DNA from: Sulfurospirillum sp964441765
GTDB taxonomy: Bacteria; Campylobacterota; Campylobacteria; Campylobacterales; Sulfurospirillaceae
DNA length: 9,734 bases
Direction of reading: 5' to 3'
Assembly: GCA_964441765.1 (NCBI GenBank)
Contig: CAYTVI010000074.1
Location: 1 to 9,734 of the forward strand
A program made the translations under genes and the position numbers. Below, in pieces: positions 1-5,133 of the stretch. Below the pieces are notes generated by a model that saw nothing but the letters and a program-made list of their open reading frames with translations, had not been told where the DNA came from and did no database searches. Position 1 is the first letter of the stretch. Every line of letters starts with the position of its first letter.

Positions 1-145
1 GTTTCTCAGAAAGCCCCACAAGCGTTGCCGTTTGCTCCAATCGTGCTTTTTGTGCTAATGAGTCACGCAAGGCTTGCACCATATTAAACGCTAAGAAACC
101 TATGACTAATGCTAATACAAGCAATAATTTACGCTTGATACTCAT
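1..145 (-). CDS. N-terminal fragment of a membrane sensor, possibly NIT-domain chemoreceptor
   Basis: Only the first 48 codons are present; the gene runs off the left edge. The protein begins MSIKRKLLLVLALVIGF, a basic N-terminus followed by one hydrophobic segment (about residues 6-22), which suits an uncleaved signal anchor. Residues 35-48 read ARLEQTATLVGLSEK, which resembles the start of the periplasmic NIT (nitrate/nitrite-sensing) domain as I remember it from methyl-accepting chemotaxis proteins, where a similar LVxLSxKIS stretch precedes HETQKERG. The defining HETQKERG part lies outside the window, so this is an inference. A sensor kinase or diguanylate cyclase with the same input domain is equally possible. 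The start ATG overlaps the TGA of the upstream STAS gene (ATGA), so the two are probably translationally coupled. Confidence 0.6.
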   Translation of the reverse strand, partial: MSIKRKLLLVLALVIGFLAFNMVQALRDSLAQKARLEQTATLVGLSEK

Positions 146-432
146 ACGATACTCCTTACATGTAAAAGCTCTTTGAGCCCTAACTCTTCAAATAAATTGA
201 TTAATTCACTGTTTCCTACCCAGACTTCAACCACAATTTTATCTTTTAAAACAAGTTTTGTGAGATAGCCAATAACGGATGATGTGACGGAGATAGAGTC
301 TTTAATTGTGAGCTTAACAGATGTATTATGCTTAATAAACACATCTAATGCGTGTTTGATCGCTTGAAAATCGCCTATGGTTTTGATATTTCCTTCAATA
401 AAAAAATCATCGCTTCTTTGTCTAATTTCCAT
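142..432 (-). CDS. small stand-alone STAS-domain protein
   Basis: A 96-residue soluble protein with the pattern of a STAS / anti-sigma-factor-antagonist fold: a beta-rich start, then VKLTIKDSISVTSSVIGYL (residues 39-57), and a C-terminal stretch NSELINLFEELGLKELLHV (74-92) like the final helix and strand of the family. In SpoIIAA the core is D-S-S-G with a phosphorylated serine; here the same place reads T50-S51-S52-V53, so the serine is kept but the preceding Asp and following Gly are not. Phosphorylation is therefore uncertain. The gene is first in a minus-strand operon and overlaps the next gene, a membrane sensor, by an ATGA, suggesting that the two products work together. A promoter and a CRP/FNR-like site lie just upstream. 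The partner and exact role are not known from the sequence. Confidence 0.75.
   Translation of the reverse strand: MEIRQRSDDFFIEGNIKTIGDFQAIKHALDVFIKHNTSVKLTIKDSISVTSSVIGYLTKLVLKDKIVVEVWVGNSELINLFEELGLKELLHVRSIV
156..165. repeat. TTACATGTAA palindrome, copy 1
   Basis: Perfect 10-bp palindrome inside the end of the STAS gene, where it encodes Leu-His-Val. It is one of four exact copies in the window. Confidence 0.85.
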
Positions 433-493
433 TCGCTTATCCTTTTCACGGTTACTTTACCTTACATCAATCGCACATAAGGTCATTTAATGT

Positions 494-501
494 ATTATAG
501 T
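494..501. promoter_or_regulatory. overlapping divergent -10 boxes
   Basis: On the minus strand 499-494 reads TATAAT, a consensus sigma-70 -10 box that would start the STAS/sensor transcript near 487, about 55 bases before its ATG. On the plus strand 496-501 reads TATAGT, a good -10 box for rsmG with a start near 508. The boxes share four bases, so polymerase could probably occupy only one direction at a time. No good -35 box is seen on either side, which is common in Campylobacterota. Start sites are predicted only. Confidence 0.5.
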
Positions 502-522
502 CATTATTAATAGATGCTTGCA

Positions 523-536
523 TTGATACGTGTCAA
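523..536. promoter_or_regulatory. candidate CRP/FNR-family binding site
   Basis: TTGATACGTGTCAA matches the FNR half-site pattern TTGAT-N4-ATCAA at nine of ten fixed positions. Its centre (529.5) lies about 42 bases upstream of the predicted start of the minus-strand STAS/sensor transcript, the classic class II activator position. For the plus-strand rsmG gene it would lie downstream of the predicted start, where binding would hinder transcription. The protein that binds is inferred. Confidence 0.5.
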
Positions 537-558
537 GACAAAAAGGTGACGAAACACA

Positions 559-1131
559 ATGACAAACCCTACCCTGCTACCAGAAGACTTTTGGTCTAAG
601 GTAGACAATTTTACAACACTTTTATTAAAGTACAATCAAACGCACAATATTACCGGTGCTAAGACGAAAGAAGCTGTGCTTAAAAATGTAGAAGACAGTA
701 TTTATCCTCTCAATTTTTTAAATATTTCTTCTTTAAAACAGGCTATTGATGTAGGAACAGGAGCGGGGTTTCCTGGTCTTTTATTGGCACTTGCTTTACC
801 AAATGTTCATTTTACGCTGTTTGAACCCATCGCTAAAAAAAGTGCTTTTTTGCATTTGGCAAAAACGAATTTAGAAATAAAAAATGTTACAATTTGTACA
901 GATCGTGTGGAAAAAGTATCGGCTTGGAGTGCGGATCTTATCTGTTCTCGTGCTGTCACTAATACCAAAATGCTTATCTCTTTGTGCAAAGGTTTTATTA
1001 CCCCTTTAACCACCTTGCTTTTTTACAAAGGTGAATATGTTGAAGAAGAGATCAAAGGGCTTTCAAACTGCGAGATTCACCAAAGAGAAAAGCGTTATTA
1101 TCTTATAATGAAGGATATTCATGTTGCTTAA
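559..1131 (+). CDS. rsmG: 16S rRNA (guanine-N7) methyltransferase RsmG
   Basis: RsmG (GidB) transfers a methyl group from S-adenosylmethionine to N7 of G527 (E. coli numbering) of 16S rRNA in the 30S subunit; loss in other bacteria gives low-level streptomycin resistance. The 190-residue protein has the family hallmarks: LLKYNQTHNITG (22-33), the SAM-binding glycine loop DVGTGAGFPGL (64-74), the acidic end of strand 2 in FEP (88-90), and SRAV (130-133) with the conserved arginine. The length fits the short Campylobacterota forms; E. coli RsmG is about 207 residues. The ATG at 559 follows an AAGGTGA ribosome binding site. It leads a plus-strand operon and its end overlaps the next gene by 11 bases. 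Confidence 0.96.
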   Translation: MTNPTLLPEDFWSKVDNFTTLLLKYNQTHNITGAKTKEAVLKNVEDSIYPLNFLNISSLKQAIDVGTGAGFPGLLLALALPNVHFTLFEPIAKKSAFLHLAKTNLEIKNVTICTDRVEKVSAWSADLICSRAVTNTKMLISLCKGFITPLTTLLFYKGEYVEEEIKGLSNCEIHQREKRYYLIMKDIHVA

Positions 1132-1351
1132 AATTCTTGGATTTGTTGTTGTTGTTTTTCTCATTTACATCTTCTTTTTCAAAAATAAACGCAAAGAAGA
1201 GATTGCTAAAAAAAATGCAGAGCGTAAAAAACTCGAAGGCGACACGATGGTTGAGTGCCAAAAATGTGCCACATTTGTGAGTCACAATGAAGCCATTATT
1301 AAAGATGGTTGCTTTTTTTGTTCAAAAGAGTGTGCAGGAGTATTACGATGA
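1121..1351 (+). CDS. PP0621-like small membrane protein with zinc ribbon
   Basis: A 76-residue protein with one N-terminal membrane helix (about residues 4-20), a strongly charged lysine/glutamate stretch (21-40), and a C-terminal cysteine-rich part beginning MVECQKC. The cysteines C46-x2-C49 and C67-x3-C71, with C64 nearby, could bind zinc in a ribbon-like fold. This layout matches the family annotated as PP0621, whose function is unknown. The ribbon probably faces the cytoplasm, because the lysine-rich segment follows the helix directly. The start overlaps the end of rsmG by 11 bases, and the stop TGA overlaps the next start as ATGA, so expression is probably coupled to both neighbours. The family name is from memory. 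Confidence 0.8.
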   Translation: MLLKILGFVVVVFLIYIFFFKNKRKEEIAKKNAERKKLEGDTMVECQKCATFVSHNEAIIKDGCFFCSKECAGVLR

Positions 1352-1725
1352 TACTTATAGGTCATTGTGATGTTCAAAGTCAATCTTTTTACCGTGTCGA
1401 GGCAATAGAACAGATTGCCTCGACCCCTTCTCAAAGTGTTGTTCTTTTTGACTATCAGGTTTTTTTATGCGAGTATTGCAAAGCAAACGGTATTGCAATG
1501 GCAATCCATGTAAGGCATATTAAAGAGCTTATATTAGCCCATGCTTTGGGAGCTTCATTTTTAGTGGTGGACAAAGCGTTGGCGATTCATGCTCAAAAAA
1601 TTGCAGATGATTATCTCTTTGACAGTAAAATTTTACTTTTAGGGCATGATGATGAAGAGATTGAATTTGCAGCACTCAATGGTGTTGATGGTATTTTGTT
1701 TGAGAGGGGTATTGTCCGTCTTTAA
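1348..1725 (+). CDS. conserved hypothetical protein, 125 residues
   Basis: I do not recognise a characterised family. The start at 1348 is chosen because it makes an ATGA overlap with the upstream stop; the ATG at 1309 in the same frame would read deep inside the preceding gene. The product begins MILIGHCDVQSQSFYRV, lacks a signal peptide or membrane helix, and alternates short hydrophobic strands with helices. The C-terminal part, roughly LLLGHDDEEIEFAALNGVDGILF (residues 98-120, variably), looks like the last beta-alpha units of a TIM-barrel or phosphosugar-binding domain, with VDGILF as a strand. That is only a structural impression. Co-expression with rsmG suggests a housekeeping role. 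It ends in a TTAA shared with alr on the other strand. Confidence 0.75.
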   Translation: MILIGHCDVQSQSFYRVEAIEQIASTPSQSVVLFDYQVFLCEYCKANGIAMAIHVRHIKELILAHALGASFLVVDKALAIHAQKIADDYLFDSKILLLGHDDEEIEFAALNGVDGILFERGIVRL

Positions 1726-2738
1726 ATGACAAAACGAGGAAGCATTGGAGAAAGTTTTGTGATGATTTCATAGTTAATCGTATGAAAATGCTCTGCCAAA
1801 GCATTCGCATCTTCAAACATACAGACTTTAGAAGCATCACCACCTAGGCAAAAACTATCCATAGACATCCTGCCTTTGCTCAATGCCCCATCTGCCATCA
1901 TGACAGGCTTTAAGCCATCAAAGCGAAAAAAGCCATCCCCATACCCAATATCATACGTTGAAATAAGCTCATCACTACATGCTTCATACGTACCACCATA
2001 ACCGACACGTTCGCCTTTTTTTAAAATGCGCGTACTCAGTTTTTCTGCCCACAATGCGAGGACTGGTTTTAAGTCATACGTTCCAAGAAGCGGGTTGAGT
2101 GTTGTGTAGCCATACAATGAAATACCACAACGCGCATAAGCATCATCACCTAAACTTTCGCAACGCAAAAGTCCCGAAGAGTTGCACGAATGAAATGCCA
2201 AATCTCCTTTGTAAAGCGTCTTGATGTATATTTTCGATTCTTCAAATGCTCTTTTTTGCCAGAAAAACTCACTGTTTAATTCATCGGAACTGCGAAAATG
2301 TGTAAACACCCCTTTAAGCTTTAAGCCTCTTTGCTCAATGCACTTCAACGCTTTTTCAATCTCTTCCTTTTTGATACCATTACGGTGCATTCCCGTATCA
2401 AGAGCAAGATGAATGGACGTCCCTTCTTCTAAACGCTCTAAGGCATCATAGCTATGTGCCGCCAAAGAAACCGTTGAAGGAATCTCTTTACATGTAGAAT
2501 GTTCTACAAGCACTAAAACCTCATCAAACAACGTGGCAATCAGACGCGCTTCTAAAAGATTTTTAACGGCTACTTTTCTAATGCCATATTCACAAACAAG
2601 CTGTGCCATCATCTCAAGACCATGTCCATAGGCATTGTCTTTTAACACCGCCATTACTTTTTCTTTTCCACCTGCTTTGGCACACAAGAGGTCTAAATTG
2701 TGAAAAAGATGTGCTTTATTAAGAGTAATGAATGCCAT
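1722..2738 (-). CDS. alr: alanine racemase
   Basis: A PLP-dependent enzyme interconverting L- and D-alanine in the cytoplasm, supplying D-alanine for peptidoglycan precursors. The 338-residue protein has the N-terminal PLP barrel with VLKDNAYGHG (31-40), where K33 should carry PLP, DTGMHRNG (114-121) with R119, and RCGISLYGY (203-211). In the C-terminal domain GYGDG (265-269) holds the probable second catalytic base Y266, and GRMSMD (289-294) gives the substrate-carboxylate contacts. It is shorter than many homologues (about 360-390) but complete, ending with the usual YEIITKLSPMLPR. It is the last gene of the pgp2 operon, four bases after the preceding gene, and has no clear ribosome binding site, so translation may depend on the gene before it. 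An ACATGT core at 2490-2495 is a near copy of the repeated palindrome. Confidence 0.96.
   Translation of the reverse strand: MAFITLNKAHLFHNLDLLCAKAGGKEKVMAVLKDNAYGHGLEMMAQLVCEYGIRKVAVKNLLEARLIATLFDEVLVLVEHSTCKEIPSTVSLAAHSYDALERLEEGTSIHLALDTGMHRNGIKKEEIEKALKCIEQRGLKLKGVFTHFRSSDELNSEFFWQKRAFEESKIYIKTLYKGDLAFHSCNSSGLLRCESLGDDAYARCGISLYGYTTLNPLLGTYDLKPVLALWAEKLSTRILKKGERVGYGGTYEACSDELISTYDIGYGDGFFRFDGLKPVMMADGALSKGRMSMDSFCLGGDASKVCMFEDANALAEHFHTINYEIITKLSPMLPRFVI
2488..2496. repeat. near copy of TTACATGTAA (nine bases)
   Basis: TTACATGTA followed by G, inside alr, where it is read on the minus strand as Thr-Cys-Lys. It differs from the exact palindrome at the last base only. Confidence 0.6.
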
Positions 2739-2742
2739 TGTC

Positions 2743-2979
2743 TTAAGGGTTGAGTCCTAGATTTTTAACCACAAAACCTCTGATTTTACGTGCTTGATAA
2801 TCTAATTTATAAAAGTGTTCATACACACTTTTTGCATCTAAGGTAGGATGGTTACTAAAATCAAAGGCGATTCCACTCTTATCTTTAGGAATAGCTTCAT
2901 CTAAATAGGCCAAAAAAGCCTCTCTAATCTCAATAAGGGTTGCTAAGTCTTTACTAATTTGCTCTTTCCCATCCATCAT
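2743..2979 (-). CDS. conserved small hypothetical protein, 78 residues
   Basis: Unrecognised. It starts MMDGKEQISKDLATL; either of the two adjacent ATGs may be used, and AAGG lies four bases before the first and seven before the second, so spacing favours the second (2976). The product is soluble, charged, and probably helical at both ends, with an aromatic-rich part VYEHFYKLDYQARKIRG (about 52-68). No signal peptide, cysteine pair or nucleotide-binding loop is seen. It is nine bases after pgp2 and four before alr, so it belongs to a D-alanine/peptidoglycan operon. This position is the only clue to its role; a regulatory or scaffolding part in wall synthesis is possible but unsupported by any motif. 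Confidence 0.8.
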   Translation of the reverse strand: MMDGKEQISKDLATLIEIREAFLAYLDEAIPKDKSGIAFDFSNHPTLDAKSVYEHFYKLDYQARKIRGFVVKNLGLNP

Positions 2980-2988
2980 CTTGCCTTT

Positions 2989-4056
2989 TTATTTTTCTGC
3001 TAGAATAGACATTTTATCGCCATTAAGCTCTATATAAAGCTCTTTTTCACCGCGTGATGAAAACGAAGGACTTTTATACGTTTGATAAAAAGAGACCCTA
3101 AAAACCTTGCGATCATCCATCATCGGATAAGGTGCAACACTTAGATTTTCAAAGAGAATTGTTTTTTGTTCTTTGCGTGAAAAAATCTGTTTTTTCGTGT
3201 TTGAAAAAGCCGCTTTTCCAGAACCATCGGCACGTTTAAATTCATTGGAATAAAAATTGAGATAGGTATTAATGTCATTGACTTTCCATGCGTGTTGCCA
3301 CCGATAGACTTCACTCAAAATTGCCGCAATGCTTTCTCGTGACATTTTAGGAACCTTGTTTTCCCCAATAATGGTAACAGCACTTTTGGCATTGATTTCC
3401 GTATCGAGTATCTTGATGTCATCATTGTCCATAACAACACAGCCCTTGCTCAAATCCTCTCTGTCTTTGCCATCAAGAGGCTTACCATGGATCCAGATAC
3501 CATCTCCACTTTTACCGCGCAAGGAATCGTATAAGTTAGGATAAGAGAGCGAAAAAGCCAATGGTCCATAAAAAGGATCCGTTGGTTTAAAGCGTTTGGT
3601 TATTTCATACACGCCCACTGGAGTTTTCAAATCACCTCGTTTGATTTTATCGCCGCTTTTTCCCATAATCACATCATGAGATTTAATAAACTTTAGACCA
3701 TCTTCATCATTTTTATAGATTTCACAACGCTTGCGATCTTTCTCACAGACAATGAGTGAATCAACATTTTCATAATAACCATATTGCAACTCAACCCCAC
3801 GCAGTTGCTTAATCCAAAAATCTTTTGATTGTAACTCTTTGGGTGTTGGGTTTTTTACTTTAGCAATTTTAGGCTTGACCTCTTCTTTTGCTTTGACCTC
3901 TTTAATCTCTTTAGACGCCGCTTTTGGTTCAAACTCTTTTTTCAAAAATTCTTCTACAGCCCCAATGCCTTTGGTCTTGTAAATCTGATAAATATCCTCA
4001 GCGGTAGCCGCATACATCAATACCGCAAATGCCGATAAAAAAAGAAAATAGCGCAT
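2989..4056 (-). CDS. pgp2: peptidoglycan L,D-carboxypeptidase (YkuD fold), Pgp2/Csd6 type
   Basis: In Campylobacter (Pgp2) and Helicobacter (Csd6) this periplasmic enzyme trims tetrapeptide stems of peptidoglycan to tripeptides, removing the terminal D-alanine, and is needed for helical cell shape. The 355-residue protein has a signal peptide (about 1-19), a lysine/glutamate/proline-rich linker (40-72), and a YkuD catalytic domain (about 95-232). H190 in GIWIHG and the nucleophile C206 in LSKGCVVMDN form the active site, with SKGC replacing the SHGC typical of many L,D-transpeptidases, as in Csd6-like enzymes. A C-terminal NTF2-like domain (about 245-355), with WQHAWKVNDINTYLNFYS at 253-270, matches the two-domain family. 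The ATG at 4056 follows AGAGG by five bases. First gene of an operon with alr. The orthology is from family knowledge; transpeptidase activity is less likely but not excluded. Confidence 0.92.
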   Translation of the reverse strand: MRYFLFLSAFAVLMYAATAEDIYQIYKTKGIGAVEEFLKKEFEPKAASKEIKEVKAKEEVKPKIAKVKNPTPKELQSKDFWIKQLRGVELQYGYYENVDSLIVCEKDRKRCEIYKNDEDGLKFIKSHDVIMGKSGDKIKRGDLKTPVGVYEITKRFKPTDPFYGPLAFSLSYPNLYDSLRGKSGDGIWIHGKPLDGKDREDLSKGCVVMDNDDIKILDTEINAKSAVTIIGENKVPKMSRESIAAILSEVYRWQHAWKVNDINTYLNFYSNEFKRADGSGKAAFSNTKKQIFSRKEQKTILFENLSVAPYPMMDDRKVFRVSFYQTYKSPSFSSRGEKELYIELNGDKMSILAEK

Positions 4057-4065
4057 TCATTCCTC

Positions 4066-4075
4066 TTGTTAACAA
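4066..4075. promoter_or_regulatory. TTGTTAACAA palindrome before pgp2
   Basis: A perfect 10-bp palindrome directly beside the AGAGG ribosome binding site of pgp2 and just downstream of its predicted transcription start. It could be an operator in the leader. Only the symmetry and position support this. Confidence 0.3.
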
Positions 4076-4088
4076 TTTTTAAGAGGCT

Positions 4089-4094
4089 ATTGTA
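4089..4094 (-). promoter_or_regulatory. candidate -10 box for pgp2 operon
   Basis: The minus strand reads TACAAT, which would start transcription near 4082, about 26 bases before the pgp2 start. No good -35 box is visible. Confidence 0.4.
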
Positions 4095-4170
4095 GTTAAA
4101 ACTCACTTAGAAGATGTTTTGATAAGAGTGCTCTTTCGTTGTATACGCATCAAAAATAAAAGCAAAAATT

Positions 4171-4182
4171 TCTAAAATAGAC
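4171..4182 (+). promoter_or_regulatory. candidate promoter -10 region for nuo operon (distal)
   Basis: TCTAAAATAGAC contains TAAAAT at 4173-4178. A start near 4185 would give a leader of roughly 68 bases before nuoA. The identical 12 bases occur before araC (8770-8781), which supports a promoter role. Confidence 0.4.
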
Positions 4183-4228
4183 ATAAGGTCTGTTTTACTC
4201 TACTTTCGTTAAGATGGAAATGTTAACC

Positions 4229-4234
4229 TAAAAT
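4229..4234 (+). promoter_or_regulatory. candidate -10 box for nuo operon (proximal)
   Basis: A second TAAAAT, giving a start near 4241 and a leader of only about 12 bases. nuoA has no clear Shine-Dalgarno sequence upstream, so such a short leader is conceivable. It competes with the distal candidate and I cannot decide between them. Confidence 0.3.
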
Positions 4235-4252
4235 CACACTAAAAGACACCCT

Positions 4253-4615
4253 ATGTCCCATGAATTGCTTTTAGCTTCTGGTATTGTTTTACTGCTTACC
4301 CTATTGTTGCCTATGCTTTTTTTGCTCAGTAAAAAGTTAGGGCCTCACGAATCCAGCCATAAAACAAAAAATAGCCCCTATGAAAGTGGCATCACAACAC
4401 CTATTGGTTCAAGCGAAAGCCGCTTTAGCGCTAAGTTTTATCTTGTGGCTATTTTATTTGTCCTTTTTGATGTCGAAATCATCTTTATGTTTCCATGGGC
4501 TGTTAATGTTCGAGAATTAGGCTACTTTGGCTTGTTTGAAATGTTTACTTTTGTAACACTTTTACTTTTGGGTCTCATTTATATCTACCGGATAAAGGCT
4601 TTAAAATGGCAGTAG
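4253..4615 (+). CDS. nuoA: NADH-quinone oxidoreductase subunit A
   Basis: A membrane subunit of respiratory complex I that lines the region between the quinone site and the proton-pumping arm. The 120-residue protein has three predicted helices (about 4-26, 60-81, 91-113) with the long loop between the first two. It carries YESG (43-46) and the family core KFYLVAILFVLFDVEIIFMF (61-80); D73 and E75 correspond to the conserved acidic pair of E. coli NuoA. The length is normal. First gene of nuoA-B-CD-E-F; the last 10 bases overlap nuoB. The upstream 196 bases hold promoters for this operon and for pgp2 in the other direction. Confidence 0.96.
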   Translation: MSHELLLASGIVLLLTLLLPMLFLLSKKLGPHESSHKTKNSPYESGITTPIGSSESRFSAKFYLVAILFVLFDVEIIFMFPWAVNVRELGYFGLFEMFTFVTLLLLGLIYIYRIKALKWQ

Positions 4616-5133
4616 GCGCCGAAGCAATTTTTGGAAACAGCGTTATTACAACGAAGCTTGATTCTGCTATTAACTGGGCAAGAGAATCCTCTATGTGGCC
4701 TTATGTTTTTGGAACAGCGTGTTGTGCCATTGAGTTTATGAGTGTTGCGAGTAGCACGTATGATATTTCACGTTTTGGCGCTGAAGTGGTACGCTTCTCC
4801 CCAAGACAAGCGGACTTACTCATCGTTGCAGGAACCATTAGCTATAAACAAGCGCCTATTTTAAAAAAGATTTATGACCAAATGACAGAACCAAAATGGG
4901 TGATTAGTGCAGGAGCATGTGCGTGCAGTGGGGGGTTTTACGATAACTATACCACGCTACAAGGCATTGATAGCATCATTCCTGTGGATGTTTACATCGC
5001 AGGGTGTCCACCTCGTCCTGAAGCTTTCTTAGATGCACTCCTTCAGATACAAAAACTCCAATATGAAAATGAAAGCATCATCAAAGAACGTACACAAAGA
5101 ACATTTAAAGGGCTTCTTGATGAAACACTTTAA
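4606..5133 (+). CDS. nuoB: NADH-quinone oxidoreductase subunit B (N2 cluster)
   Basis: A peripheral-arm subunit binding the terminal [4Fe-4S] cluster N2, which hands electrons to quinone. The 175-residue protein has the four expected ligands: adjacent C39-C40 in FGTACCAIEFM, C105 in GACACSGGFYD, and C134 in AGCPPRPE. An extra cysteine, C107, sits where many homologues have Asn; it is not a standard ligand. RFSPRQADLLIVAGT (63-77) is also typical. The ATG lies inside the end of nuoA, after AAAGG at 4594-4598, so translation is probably coupled. The end overlaps nuoCD by 14 bases. Confidence 0.97.
   Translation: MAVGAEAIFGNSVITTKLDSAINWARESSMWPYVFGTACCAIEFMSVASSTYDISRFGAEVVRFSPRQADLLIVAGTISYKQAPILKKIYDQMTEPKWVISAGACACSGGFYDNYTTLQGIDSIIPVDVYIAGCPPRPEAFLDALLQIQKLQYENESIIKERTQRTFKGLLDETL

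Noticed and set aside
807..1013. Minus-strand open frame inside rsmG, and similar frames opposite pgp2, alr, nuoCD, nuoE and nuoF
   Set aside because: They lie wholly inside well-identified genes, lack ribosome binding sites and encode no recognisable domains.
1103..1285. Minus-strand frame opposite the zinc-ribbon gene with a hydrophobic product
   Set aside because: Its hydrophobicity mirrors the A/T-rich lysine and phenylalanine codons of the real gene on the other strand; no start signal is seen.
1309..1347. Upstream in-frame ATG extending the 125-residue protein
   Set aside because: It would lie deep inside the zinc-ribbon gene, has no ribosome binding site, and the ATG at 1348 gives a neat ATGA overlap.
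5033..5119. Upstream in-frame ATG extending NuoCD by 29 residues
   Set aside because: The extra residues overlap nuoB by about 100 bases, are unlike any NuoC start, and the ATG at 5120 has an AAAGGG ribosome binding site.
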